This document shows, one piece after another, positions 44,739 through 54,576 of a DNA stretch of 62,682 nt. The stretch is from SAR324 cluster bacterium (GTDB lineage Bacteria; SAR324; XYD2-FULL-50-16). The stretch is from the NCBI GenBank assembly GCA_028282885.1, contig JANQGX010000031.1, forward strand, positions 1-62,682, written 5' to 3'. The translations under genes were made by a program, and so were the position numbers. The first letter of the stretch is position 1. Every line of letters starts with the position of its first letter. Under the pieces are notes generated by a model. That model was not told where the DNA came from and searched no databases. It saw nothing but the letters and a program-made list of their open reading frames with translations.

Positions 44739-44910
44739 GAAAGAGTTCTGATCTAAGCCTGTATAAGCTCGATATTTTGGAAAGCTTATCCGAATTTACG
44801 AAATTAACGGACTACTGGAATGTAACGATATCAACGATCAACACATCGCCGCTTTTTCTTTGAAAGCAAGGTGCTCGAACACAGCTCTATGATCAACTGA
44901 TTAAAAAGAA

Positions 44911-45594
44911 ATGAACACCAATCAAAACGATCACAATGATCTAAAAATAAAGTCGCAAACATTATCTGAAATGGTTTACGACAAAATATTGGATATGATT
45001 ATGTCCAATGTACTCAAAGCCGATGATAAAGTTAATGCAGATGAGCTTGCAAAGACATTTGGTGTCAGCAAAACACCGTTGCGGGAAGCTCTGAAATCTC
45101 TTGAAAAAACCAGTCTTGTTGATTTTACTCCTTATGCTGGATATTCGGTTAAAAGAATTACTGCCGAAGATATAAAGGGGTTGTATGAGATTCGGATATT
45201 ACTTGAAGCTTTTGCGGTCGATAGAATCATTAAGTGCGTGACCGACAAGCATGTCGAACGGCTAAGTAGAATTCAGGAATATATCGAAGCTAACTTAAGT
45301 GTTCCAAAAATCGACCTGTTTAAGATGAATCGGCAATTTCATGATTATTTCTACTCCATTTCAGGTTTCTCAAAACTTTGTGAAATGATAGGTCTATTAT
45401 GGGATAATCTTTCATTTTTCAGAATGTTGCTGATTCAGGAACAAGATTATATTGAAAATATGAAAAGGGAACACTGGGACTACATCAAAGCACTGGAAAA
45501 AGGAGATGGCGAGTATTTAAAGCAGCTCATCATATCAAACTTGAGAAAGCACGCCAACCGAGTTCCTGACCTGGTAAGGGAACACTATAAGTAA
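44911..45594 (+). CDS. GntR-family regulator with FCD domain
   Basis: The protein has 227 residues. The N-terminal winged helix spans about 18-80, with LAKTFGVSKTPLREALKSLE. The helical FCD ligand domain spans about 88-210, with its metal-site Asp/His residues in FKMNRQFHDYFYSISGF. Such regulators usually repress uptake and breakdown of organic acids. It is the likely local regulator of the TRAP locus. Confidence 0.9.
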   Translation: MNTNQNDHNDLKIKSQTLSEMVYDKILDMIMSNVLKADDKVNADELAKTFGVSKTPLREALKSLEKTSLVDFTPYAGYSVKRITAEDIKGLYEIRILLEAFAVDRIIKCVTDKHVERLSRIQEYIEANLSVPKIDLFKMNRQFHDYFYSISGFSKLCEMIGLLWDNLSFFRMLLIQEQDYIENMKREHWDYIKALEKGDGEYLKQLIISNLRKHANRVPDLVREHYK

Positions 45595-45908
45595 ACCCTC
45601 TAGCATCAAAAGTTCTTTCCGTTGAAGAGTTTTCTCGCCTATCTTTGCAATTCGCGAGACAAAAGCGCTGTTCCTCCTTCGCCCCTCCATCTTCAAAGGT
45701 TGCTGTGGACGTGCGGTTAGTGATGGGGATTTTTTCGGTGATAGGCAAGCCTCTTTTTACTACTAAAGAATACTCATCTCATTTTTATTGGTATTCAGAC
45801 AGGCGAAATAATAATAGACTCGGACCTGATCCCTCTGGCTTGTTCCTCTATGCGAGTTGAGTAGATTGATTCTATCTAATCGTTGTCCTTTTTCTTCTGG
45901 GCGCTCTG
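45595..45908. other. Gap before the truncated-looking 7TM kinase
   Basis: I see no gene in this 314-base stretch. An in-frame TGA stands about 45 bases before the proposed kinase start. The frame between that stop and the start still encodes the first half of a membrane helix (IVVLFLLGALL). No sensor domain of the DISM type is recognisable in any frame here. Confidence 0.45.
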
Positions 45909-47969
45909 TTGATCATGAGTCTATACCACTTCGGCCTGTTTGCTTTGCGTCGCAAGGAGGGATCAACTCTCTTTTTCGGGCTTTTCTGCCTGGGAATCGC
46001 TTTTCGATTAAGCATTCACGGTTCCACCATTTTTTCTGTTCTTTTTCCGAATCTCTCCTGGGAGATGTTGGTAAAGCTCGATTACTTTGTTCTCTATTTC
46101 GGTTTGATATTTTTCAGCGCTTTCATTCGTTCTCTCTACCCGGAGGAGTTTCCCGGAACGATTTTGAATCTGATCATGATTCCCGCAGTCGGCTTTATTA
46201 TCTTTACCACGGTTGTTCCGGCTCTGATTTTTACGGCCTATCTGGTCTATTTCCAGGCTATCATGGGTCTGAGTTGTCTTTACTACCTCTATGCGCTGAT
46301 CAGGGCCAGTCTTAGAAAACGGGAGGGAGCGCTGGTGATGCTGGGAGGATGCATTATTTTGGTTGCTTCGCTGGTTAATGATGTTTTGTATAATCATGAG
46401 ATTATCCACACGGCAGACCTGGTAGGAGCAGGTCTTTTCATGATGATATTCTCTCAATTGTTTGTACTCTCAATGCGCTTCTCCAAAGCTTTCTTAACGG
46501 TGGAAGAGCTTTCAGAGAATCTGGAGGAGCAGGTCAAAGAGCGAACGGCAGCCATAAAGGACCTTTTGGACAATACCGGGCAGGGATTTCTTTCCTTTGC
46601 CAAGGACTATATTGTGCAACGTTACACATCTAAGGCCGTCACGGAGTTTTTTGTTAAACCGATTGAAAATGAAAACGCACTGCAACTGCTTTTCTCCGAT
46701 GATATGAAAAAAAGGCAGGAAGTACTGGACTTAGTCTTTGCCCGGGACGGGCATCTGGAAATGATTGCTGCTTTGTTGCCACCGGAGCTGGAAAAAGATG
46801 GCAGGGTATATCAGATTGATTATCATTGGATACCGGCCCGGGAGCGACTGGACGGGCGTATTATGATCGTATTGACCGATATAACCCGTCAAAGAGGCTT
46901 GGAACAGCAATTGAAGGCAGATGAGGAACGCAACCGGATGATTGTTAAAATTGCCGTGGATCGACACGGATTTATCGGTTTCCTGAATGAGATCAAACGC
47001 TGTCTTGGAGAGATGAAGACCAGTCTGGACAAACCTCCCGGTGAAATTGATTCGGACCTTCTGTTCAGGCATTGTCACACCATCAAGGGAAGACTAGCCA
47101 GTTATGTTTTTGAGGAAGAGGCTGCGAAGGCCCACACAATGGAATCAAGGCTAGAGCCCCTACGTAACGGGGATAATCTAATATCCGAAAATCTGGCAAG
47201 CACTCTGATCAGGGAGACGGAAGAGTTGGAGGACTCCCTGAACCGGACTTTACAAAGCCTGGAGCATGTCGTCCCCAGGGAGTTAATTGAAGCATCTGGC
47301 CAGAATTACTATCGAATACCCGATTCAAAAATGATACTGCTGAACAAAGCGCTTTCCAAGCTGTCCGATCCTGATCCGGAGCTGATTAACGCGGCAAATA
47401 ACCTGAGAAAACAGCCACTGCGCAATATCCTGAAAAAGTTTGCCAATGATGGCGTTGAACTTGCCGAACGAACCAACAAGTCTCTCAAGGTGACTTTAAA
47501 GGGTGAGGAGACGGAGATTGTACACGATCGATTCAAACCGTTTTTTACTTCCCTGGTTCATCTGATTCGCAATGCCGTTGACCACGGAATTGAAGAGCCG
47601 TCCACAGGGACGATGCTGGGAAAACCCGAATCGGGTGAACTGCAAGTTGAGGCTGTGATTCAAGGGGATGATTTGATCGTCAAGATAAGCGATGATGGCG
47701 CTGGCATTGATCCCAAAGTGATCAAATCCAAAGCCCTGGAAAAGGGATTAATTAGCAGGGATGAGACCGAAAAGCTCTCTGATGACGAAGTACGCAGATT
47801 GATCTTTTGTCCAGGTTTCTCCACCAGCGAAGCAGTATCCGATTTGTCGGGTCGGGGGGAGGGAATGGATGCAGTGGCTGTTGAGGTGGAAGCTTTGGAG
47901 GGGAACATTGAGATTTCCAGCAAAATTGACGAGGGCACCCGCTTTATCATCAAATTGCCCCAGGCCTGA
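45909..47969 (+). CDS. 7TMR-DISM membrane kinase with Hpt and CheA-like ATPase, lacking its sensor domain
   Basis: With TTG 45909 the protein has 686 residues; CTG codons up to 12 bases upstream are possible starts and would complete the first helix. About seven membrane helices (1-200) resemble the 7TMR-DISM module of the kinase at 48000-51341, but no periplasmic DISMED2 domain precedes them. A coiled linker and a PAS-like region (about 215-335) follow. An Hpt domain has His390 in HCHTIKGRLAS. The ATPase domain is CheA-type, with LVHLIRNAVDHGIEEP, DDGAGIDP and LSGRGEGMDAV. No CheW-like domain is seen. It may phosphorylate a separate receiver protein. Confidence 0.8.
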   Translation: MIMSLYHFGLFALRRKEGSTLFFGLFCLGIAFRLSIHGSTIFSVLFPNLSWEMLVKLDYFVLYFGLIFFSAFIRSLYPEEFPGTILNLIMIPAVGFIIFTTVVPALIFTAYLVYFQAIMGLSCLYYLYALIRASLRKREGALVMLGGCIILVASLVNDVLYNHEIIHTADLVGAGLFMMIFSQLFVLSMRFSKAFLTVEELSENLEEQVKERTAAIKDLLDNTGQGFLSFAKDYIVQRYTSKAVTEFFVKPIENENALQLLFSDDMKKRQEVLDLVFARDGHLEMIAALLPPELEKDGRVYQIDYHWIPARERLDGRIMIVLTDITRQRGLEQQLKADEERNRMIVKIAVDRHGFIGFLNEIKRCLGEMKTSLDKPPGEIDSDLLFRHCHTIKGRLASYVFEEEAAKAHTMESRLEPLRNGDNLISENLASTLIRETEELEDSLNRTLQSLEHVVPRELIEASGQNYYRIPDSKMILLNKALSKLSDPDPELINAANNLRKQPLRNILKKFANDGVELAERTNKSLKVTLKGEETEIVHDRFKPFFTSLVHLIRNAVDHGIEEPSTGTMLGKPESGELQVEAVIQGDDLIVKISDDGAGIDPKVIKSKALEKGLISRDETEKLSDDEVRRLIFCPGFSTSEAVSDLSGRGEGMDAVAVEVEALEGNIEISSKIDEGTRFIIKLPQA

Positions 47970-47999
47970 TTTATGGTGGCTTGCAATTTGGTCCGGCTT

Positions 48000-50900
48000 T
48001 CAGGACAGGTTTTTGTCTCCGGATTTGAGATATAGGGTGACGATGGTTCCATGGTCATCAACCCCCTCCTGCATTTCGGTTGATTCCAGCTCTATCCGAC
48101 CCTCGTAGGCTGCCATGAACTTCTTCACCAGGGGCAAGCCGTAACCGGTTCCCGCCTCTCCCTTGGTTCCCAACCGGCTGGTCGGCTTATCGAGATCGAA
48201 AACAGTCTCAATAATCGCATCCGGCATACCGATCCCGGAATCACTGATTTGAAGAGCAATCATTCCGTTTTCCTCTGTCATCTTAACCTCGATCAGGGAA
48301 TCGTTGAAAGAGAACTTGATGGCGTTGGTCAGCACATTGTTCAGCACTGAATTAATAAAGGAGGTTTTTTCCACAATCACGATGGCATCCCGATCCACTC
48401 TTGTTTCCAGACGAAGGTTTTTCTCCTCGATCTGTTTGGAGAGAATCGTAACTGCTTCTTCAACCAGCTTATGAAGATTGTAAGCCTGAAGCTCAAGATC
48501 GAAGTGTTTATCTTCCAGAGCCTGCATCTGCTTGACAAAATAGATGATATCCAGCCCATTTTCGATGGAGATATCCAGCAGCGGGAGCATCGAGTCAAAG
48601 CTTTCGGCATCATGTTTTAGCAAGCGAATGATGGACTCGACATTGGCCAATGGATTGAGGAGATCATGACAAAGGACCTGTATCAACTGTTTAAGCTGGA
48701 TATTTCTGTCATTTAGTTCTTCAGTCCTGCTCAGGACCTGGCCTTCCAATGAGTTATTCAATTCTTCCAACAGTTTGTTGGATTCTGCCAAGCGGTTGCT
48801 GAACGATTTGAGTTTCAAATGGGAGTAAATACGACTCAGCAGCTCTTCTTTGACAAAGGGTTTGGTCAGGTAATCATTGGCTCCGCTGTTGAAGCTGCGG
48901 GTCAGATCCTTTGCCCTGTTTTTTGCGGTCAGTACCAGAACTGGAAGTTGGGAAGGCGAGTGGTTTATTCGTAACTGTTCAAGAACCTGGTAGCCGTTCA
49001 TATTGGGCATCATCAAATCCAGAATAACCAGATCAGGTTTCTCTTTCTCTATCAACTCCAGGGCGTGAAATCCGTCAGATGTGCTGAGAACCTTAAAGGC
49101 ATGGCTTTGCAGATGGTTTTTGAGAACCTGGAGAATCACCGGTTCATCATCCACGACGAGAATCGTCTTACCTTTGATATCCGAATCGAGGGGCTCTAAC
49201 TGTTTTACGGATACGGTCTTTTCCTCAATGACAGGGCCAAGTATGTGGGGCAGGGTCGAAGAGGGCGCTGTTGTTTTATCAGGTTCGGCTGACAGCTTCG
49301 CTACAGGGAGGCTGAATGAGAAACGGGAACCTTTCCCGGGTTCACTGACAAGTGTGATTTCGCTGCCATGGAGTTGAATCAGTTGCCTGGTAATGGCAAG
49401 CCCCAGTCCTGTTCCTCCGTAATCTCTTGAATCCGAACTATGTCCCTGGACAAAAGTCTCAAAAACTCGCTCCTGCTTATCAGCTTCGATACCGATGCCG
49501 GTATCGATAAACGACAGGGTCACCAGACCGTTCTCCGACACTGCTGTAACTTCTATCCTGCCTTCCCGTGTAAATTTGATGGCATTTGCCAACAGGTTCA
49601 GAAAGATCTGTTTAAGCCTGTTTTCATCCGCTTTGACCAGGGCGATGTTTTCCGGAATGCTGTTAACCAGATCGACGTCTTTCTCACCTACCAGCGGCTG
49701 AACAAGATTCAGCATCATTTCCGTCATTTTCCGAATGTCCACGGCGTCCATCTGCAGTTTCAGATCCTGGTTTTTCAGCCGGGCGAAATCGAGGATGTCG
49801 TTAACCAGACTGTACAACCTCTGTCCGCTGGAAGCAATGATCGAGAGATTCTTCCTGGTCTCTGTCGAAAGCTCCCCGGTTGCTCCGTCTAATAGTGATT
49901 CGGCAACTCCAATAATTCCGGTAAGGGGGGTTCTCAACTCATGTGATGTATTTGCCAGAAAATCATCTTTCAGGCGGTCGGCTTTTTCCAGGTTGATCAA
50001 CGCCTGTTTTTGAGCCAGCAGTTTATCCCGATGGGTTCGTTGATTCTGAATCGCAATGACGATGGACTGGAAGAGGATCAGGGCTGATATGCCGTATTGG
50101 GTCAGATGATCCGTAAAGATGATTCCTTCCACCAGCAAAATATCATTAATAGCGGTCAGAATGACAATAATAAAGCCCATCAGAATGAGCCAGGCCAGGA
50201 TGCTTTTTTCCTTGGTAATCGCCTTGAATAAAATCCAAAACGTCCAGATCACCATCAGGATAATCAGACTGTACAACAACAAAGAGGCCTGCACGTAAAT
50301 CCGGAATGGAGCAACGACGATAAAGGCGATAAATCCCAGGTTGATCGACAGCATCGCCTTGAGAATCCGTTCGTTAACCTGGGCGGGAAAAACACTCCTC
50401 AGAAAAAGCAGGGTGAAGATAATCCCCAGGCAATCGCTGATCCATCCCAGTTTTTTATAAAGTTCGAAAAGTTCTGCATTGGGAAAGGCTGTGTCGAGGT
50501 AGTTCTGGGTAATGACCCCATAAAGCAGGATGGCGAAGCAGAGCCCGCCAAACCAAAGCGGGGCTTTGTCCTGGGGTCGCAAAAGAAAGAGAATCCAGTG
50601 ATATAATCCCATGATCAGCAGAATTCCAAGATTAAAAAACTGAAGCGATCTTGCTCTTGCCAGTTCCTTAACGATCTGGCGTTCCACTCCCAGGCGGGGG
50701 GCGTGTCTTGCACCCCCTATGGTCGAGTCGAAATTGGCAATCCGCCAGACTGCCGTATACTCGGTACTTCTTGTCAACGTTGCACTGTCTCTCGCTCTCA
50801 AGGGAGTATATGATTCTCTTGATTTTGCCACCCTTCCGCTTTTTAGTGGTCGTCCTGCGGGATTACCGGAGGCATCCGTAATCGACAGCGAATGGGCAAT

Positions 50901-51341
50901 GTCCGCACTGTGCAGATAAATCTTCAGCAGATCCTCCGAATGTGCCTCCGACAACAGGATTTTCAGCTTTAATGTGGCATATCCGTATGCACCGATGGCT
51001 CCCCCCTCATTCAATTCCAGGTAGTTCCATTTGCCCGGAATGGAGATGAATCCATCCTGATGCATTAAGTCACCGTGCTCCGATAATTGGTTCCAGTAAA
51101 ACGCCCATTCTCCTTCAAGATCTATCGGTCCATCCTGGCTGAAACTCCATGATCTTAAGTCCAGTATTCCCTTTTCCGCTTTGGGAGTGATTTTCAGTGA
51201 AGGATTGCAGGATGCAACCAGCAGCAAGAGAACCAAGAGGGCGATAAGACGAAATCCCTTGCCGCCGTCCGGGAACCTGGCAGAAAATCGAATAGGTCTT
51301 TGCCGTTCTGAATCGATGTTTTTGAATAAATTGGAGTTCAT
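48000..51341 (-). CDS. Hybrid sensor kinase: 7TMR-DISM, kinase, receiver and second kinase module
   Basis: ATG 51341 is chosen over 51407 because it leads straight into the signal region; the protein has 1113 residues. The N terminus has a lipoprotein-like signal (LLVASC). Next come a periplasmic DISMED2-type domain to about 225 and seven membrane helices to about 430. The first kinase has His467 in NTSHELRTPLTG and the ATPase motifs NAIKFTREG and GGTGLGLAI. A receiver follows with Asp775 in LVILDLMMPN and YLTKPF. A coiled stretch leads to a second HisKA-like segment (VLCHDLLNPLANV) and a second ATPase (NAIKFSFND, GTGYGLPLV). Two full kinase cores in one chain are unusual. Confidence 0.87.
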   Translation of the reverse strand: MNSNLFKNIDSERQRPIRFSARFPDGGKGFRLIALLVLLLLVASCNPSLKITPKAEKGILDLRSWSFSQDGPIDLEGEWAFYWNQLSEHGDLMHQDGFISIPGKWNYLELNEGGAIGAYGYATLKLKILLSEAHSEDLLKIYLHSADIAHSLSITDASGNPAGRPLKSGRVAKSRESYTPLRARDSATLTRSTEYTAVWRIANFDSTIGGARHAPRLGVERQIVKELARARSLQFFNLGILLIMGLYHWILFLLRPQDKAPLWFGGLCFAILLYGVITQNYLDTAFPNAELFELYKKLGWISDCLGIIFTLLFLRSVFPAQVNERILKAMLSINLGFIAFIVVAPFRIYVQASLLLYSLIILMVIWTFWILFKAITKEKSILAWLILMGFIIVILTAINDILLVEGIIFTDHLTQYGISALILFQSIVIAIQNQRTHRDKLLAQKQALINLEKADRLKDDFLANTSHELRTPLTGIIGVAESLLDGATGELSTETRKNLSIIASSGQRLYSLVNDILDFARLKNQDLKLQMDAVDIRKMTEMMLNLVQPLVGEKDVDLVNSIPENIALVKADENRLKQIFLNLLANAIKFTREGRIEVTAVSENGLVTLSFIDTGIGIEADKQERVFETFVQGHSSDSRDYGGTGLGLAITRQLIQLHGSEITLVSEPGKGSRFSFSLPVAKLSAEPDKTTAPSSTLPHILGPVIEEKTVSVKQLEPLDSDIKGKTILVVDDEPVILQVLKNHLQSHAFKVLSTSDGFHALELIEKEKPDLVILDLMMPNMNGYQVLEQLRINHSPSQLPVLVLTAKNRAKDLTRSFNSGANDYLTKPFVKEELLSRIYSHLKLKSFSNRLAESNKLLEELNNSLEGQVLSRTEELNDRNIQLKQLIQVLCHDLLNPLANVESIIRLLKHDAESFDSMLPLLDISIENGLDIIYFVKQMQALEDKHFDLELQAYNLHKLVEEAVTILSKQIEEKNLRLETRVDRDAIVIVEKTSFINSVLNNVLTNAIKFSFNDSLIEVKMTEENGMIALQISDSGIGMPDAIIETVFDLDKPTSRLGTKGEAGTGYGLPLVKKFMAAYEGRIELESTEMQEGVDDHGTIVTLYLKSGDKNLS

Positions 51342-51843
51342 CGCAGATTGCTTGGTACAATTGGCCTGGATTTTGGATGGGGTGTAAAACAAGCCAATCC
51401 CGTGCACAAGAGTATTTTTCGGTTGTCACAGCGCTTGCTGCTGAAAATGTTCACCCATATTACCTTTGCCTCGGCGCAGATTCAACAGCAACCAAAGCCT
51501 TTTCCGCAGTATTTACCGGAATAGCTCAACAAATTGGGAAGTTGGCAGTTTGAAACATTGGTCCGCATATAAGGGGACCGGAACAATCGGCTATTCGCCA
51601 TACAGAGCCTCCATTTGTCTTTCTGAACGGGCAGTATGCTCTGTGGTTCGATGATGTCGACGGATGGTAAAAGAGAGGCAAGGAGCAGGTGCCATGGTGA
51701 ATTGGTCAGCATCATGGTTTCAGTACTGGTTCAGGATTGTCACTTTTTTTAAAGTATTTATGGTCCGGTGTATGGAATTATGTTAAAATGAGATTTACTA
51801 TTTTCTGATTATCCACATAAAAACCATCTTAACACTCTCCCTC
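51342..51843. other. Divergent intergenic region between the hybrid kinase and the TPR gene
   Basis: About 500 bases hold no gene that I can support. The stretch 51740-51840 is AT-rich and probably holds the promoter of the TPR gene, but I cannot pick one with confidence. Confidence 0.4.
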
Positions 51844-53625
51844 ATGTTAAAAGAATTACTTCAAAGCAAGGAAAGCCGAATTCAGGATAAGGTTGAAGGT
51901 CATTTGACAGCCGGTATCCAACAACTCAAGCAGAAGATGTTTAACGGGGCGATGGTCGAATTTGGAAAGGCGATGGAGTTGGATTTCGAGGGGGTTTATC
52001 CCAAGTTGCTCCAGGAACTTGAGAGCGCGGCTGCCGGAGGCGAATTGGATGCTGCACTGGCAGTTGGCTTGAACATGTTGAAACACAAAAAGGATGATTA
52101 CGAACTGGCCAACAAGCTTGGCAATTTTGCCAGAAAAAACGGAGACCAGAAGCAGGCAAAGGCACTTTATCAATCCGCACTCAAGATCAACAAGAAGTTC
52201 ATCCGGGCATTTTATAATCTGGCCGCAGTTGAGGCGAAGACAGAGTATTATGACGATCAGGCGATCAATGCTGTTTCCCGATTCAAAGAGGTTAGCGGAT
52301 ATGTTCTGCCTGGATACTATAACGATGTCGATCCCGTTGAATCTCTTATCGAACAGGCCAAATCCTCCAAAGTCAATCGGGTCAAGGACAAAATCCGGGA
52401 AATCACCGCTCGCAAAAACCAGGCGGAACAGGATGGCAACTCTTCAATGGTAAGGTCCCTCGATCTGGAGATAGAGAAGTTGAAAAAGGCGGCTTCGCAG
52501 ATTACAGCCGATGATGTCTGCAATGAGTTCAGGAGCTTGATAAGTACCGGCGGAGGGGGGCACCAACATAGTTACAATCTGGCTATTTACGCATTAAACA
52601 ATGGCAAACCGGAGATTGCCATTGAGGCTGTTAAAAGTCTGGATGACAAGGAAGTTCCCACCAAGGGGCTGCTTTTGGCTATTGCTTCCGATCAGAAAGG
52701 AGAGCGGCAGGAAGCGATTGACCGGATTGTCCGTTACCTGGGGGAAAACGAGTTGAATCGCTATTATAACGTCAATCTCGGGTTGATTTATAAAAAAAGC
52801 AGGAACAGTTTTCTTTCCGCCAAGTATCTTCTCAAAACAGCGGAACTGCTGCATCAGTCCAACGGTCTCTACAATATGCATGCCCTCTTGAGAGAGGCTG
52901 ACAAGCACTATGAAGAAGGAAATCTAAAAAAAGCCTTAAAGTTTTACCGAATAGCCTCCAGCGAAATTCTGGATCCGGGACTTCTCATTAAAATGGGGAA
53001 TATTTATCTTGATCAGTCTAAAACAGCCGAAGCGATTGAAGCCTTCCGGGGAGCTTTAAGCATTGATCCCAAATCAGAGAAAGCCAGGTCTCATCTCATG
53101 GCGATTCACGATCAGTTTGTTTTGGAAGGCGACAAACTGATGGAAGAAAAAAAATATAACCCGGCCGTGGAGAAATATGAAAAGGCATTGACCCTGTTTC
53201 GATTTCCCGAGACGTTGAAAAAGGCTGCCAAGGCCTATCGTCAACTGAACAGCATCAAAAGATCCAATGAATTGCTGGAAGAGTGTGAGAACCTGGTTAA
53301 TGCGGAAAAAAAGAAAGAACAGGAGAAATTGAGAACAGCCCTGATGATCAAGTCAAAGATGATGATCAAGGAGCAGAAATACCAAGCTGCAATGGAATTT
53401 CTGGAAGCCGCATTCGAAATGAAGCTGGATAAAAATGTCTATGCCCAGTTAGCGACACTCTATAAACGATTCAAAGGAAAGGACAGCCTGGCTGGTCTTG
53501 AAAAACGATGGAACGATATGATGATTGCGGAAGAACGCAAAGTTGCTGAACAAAAGGAAAAGGAACTCAAACTGTTCGAAGAAGAGAAAGCCCGTGAAAA
53601 GGAGGAAGCGAAAGAGAAAAACTGA
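51844..53625 (+). CDS. Large TPR-repeat protein
   Basis: The protein has 593 residues without a signal peptide. Helical repeats of about 34 residues run through most of it; clear units include ALKINKKFIRAFYNLAAVEA, LLIKMGNIYLDQSKTAEAIE and GDKLMEEKKYNPAVEKYEKA. A charged coiled-coil segment lies near residues 185-215. The last 40 residues are a Lys/Glu-rich tail. It is probably a cytoplasmic scaffold. Nothing in it shows a catalytic role, and its link to the kinases beside it is only positional. Confidence 0.78.
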   Translation: MLKELLQSKESRIQDKVEGHLTAGIQQLKQKMFNGAMVEFGKAMELDFEGVYPKLLQELESAAAGGELDAALAVGLNMLKHKKDDYELANKLGNFARKNGDQKQAKALYQSALKINKKFIRAFYNLAAVEAKTEYYDDQAINAVSRFKEVSGYVLPGYYNDVDPVESLIEQAKSSKVNRVKDKIREITARKNQAEQDGNSSMVRSLDLEIEKLKKAASQITADDVCNEFRSLISTGGGGHQHSYNLAIYALNNGKPEIAIEAVKSLDDKEVPTKGLLLAIASDQKGERQEAIDRIVRYLGENELNRYYNVNLGLIYKKSRNSFLSAKYLLKTAELLHQSNGLYNMHALLREADKHYEEGNLKKALKFYRIASSEILDPGLLIKMGNIYLDQSKTAEAIEAFRGALSIDPKSEKARSHLMAIHDQFVLEGDKLMEEKKYNPAVEKYEKALTLFRFPETLKKAAKAYRQLNSIKRSNELLEECENLVNAEKKKEQEKLRTALMIKSKMMIKEQKYQAAMEFLEAAFEMKLDKNVYAQLATLYKRFKGKDSLAGLEKRWNDMMIAEERKVAEQKEKELKLFEEEKAREKEEAKEKN

Positions 53626-53777
53626 CCACATCTCCCCGGCATCATCACCATGATATGATCCAACAGATCCGACTTTGAAAGACCAATTTTGTTTCCTGTA
53701 ACGACCAGTCCCCAGCCCTTCAGATCATTGGATAGAATCCGGTTTTAACTCATCCGGCACCATGCCGGTTCTCACCT

Positions 53778-53806
53778 TTGACATTCGTTTTCAAAATTGG
53801 TAAAGG
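53778..53806 (+). promoter_or_regulatory. Promoter of the frlR-frlD unit, matched to the one at 56205
   Basis: TTGACA (53778-53783), a 17-base spacer ending AAATTGG and TAAAGG (53801-53806) form the promoter. TGG before the -10 gives an extended -10. The promoter at 56205-56233 has the same -35, spacer length, spacer end and near-identical -10. Confidence 0.6.
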
Positions 53807-53816
53807 TTTTTAAATT

Positions 53817-53831
53817 AGTGGTATGATAACC
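53817..53831. promoter_or_regulatory. Putative GntR/UTRA operator 1
   Basis: The sequence AGTGGTATGATAACC is a partial palindrome (GGTAT...ATAACC) just downstream of the expected transcription start. Its GTGGTAT half is identical to the operator at 56244-56264 and has nearly the same distance from the -10. A repressor bound here would block initiation and would autoregulate frlR. Confidence 0.5.
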
Positions 53832-53847
53832 GAACAAGGAGATGATA

Positions 53848-54576
53848 TTGCCGTCAGCGCAGAACAAAGCATTTGAGATTAAACAGTGGTTGGAGGATTA
53901 CCTGGTGGAATCCGCCCTCGAACCGCACGACAAGTTGCCGCCGGAAAGAGAACTGTGCCAACGCTGGAACTTGAATCGTGTCACCTTGAACAAAGCGATC
54001 AGGCATCTCGTGAATGAAGGTGTGTTATACAGCATTAAAGGCAGCGGAACCTATGTCAGTGAAAGAAGAATTGAACGAAATCTCTGGGAGTTCTCCTCCT
54101 TTACACAAGCGATGCAGAAGAGTGGTTCGACGGTAAAAACAAGTGTAATCTCCATTCGCCTTATTGAAGCCACGAAAGTTATCGCCGGCCATTTAAACCT
54201 TTTGTTGGGCAATATGGTTTACAAAATCGAAAGGTTGAGGATTGTCGATAATGCCCCACTTGCTTTGGAAGTTGTCTATTTGCCTGTTGACTTATGTGAG
54301 GGTATTGAAAAGTTTGACCTCGAAGCGAACTCGCTTTATGAGCTTCTGGATCAGCATTTTGATATTGATCTGGTTCGATCAAATCAGAATATCGAATTAA
54401 AAAAGATCGACCAGGGGATAGCCAAATGGCTGGAAATTGAAAAGGAAACCGCTGTTCTGGTTTTATCGGGAACGGCCTATGACCGGTCGGATATCCCAAT
54501 CGAATATGCGGAATCATACACTCGCGGTGATCGTTGCGTTTTTTTAAGTCATCTGAGATGGAGTTCATTAAAATGA
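53848..54576 (+). CDS. frlR: GntR/UTRA repressor of the fructoselysine locus
   Basis: TTG 53848 is the better start because AAGGAG (53836-53841) lies 6 bases before it; ATG 53842 directly abuts that site. The protein has 242 residues. The winged helix spans about 25-75, with LPPERELCQRWNLNRVTLNK and GVLYSIKGSGTYVSERR. The UTRA ligand domain spans about 90-235 and ends in the usual IEYAESYTRGDR. UTRA domains bind sugars or sugar phosphates, so an Amadori compound or its phosphate is the likely inducer. It overlaps frlD by four bases. Confidence 0.85.
   Translation: MPSAQNKAFEIKQWLEDYLVESALEPHDKLPPERELCQRWNLNRVTLNKAIRHLVNEGVLYSIKGSGTYVSERRIERNLWEFSSFTQAMQKSGSTVKTSVISIRLIEATKVIAGHLNLLLGNMVYKIERLRIVDNAPLALEVVYLPVDLCEGIEKFDLEANSLYELLDQHFDIDLVRSNQNIELKKIDQGIAKWLEIEKETAVLVLSGTAYDRSDIPIEYAESYTRGDRCVFLSHLRWSSLK

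Noticed and set aside
45645..46315. Plus-strand frames overlapping the start of the 45909 kinase
   Set aside because: Their translations are Ser/Cys/Phe-rich and not protein-like. The kinase frame shows real membrane helices.
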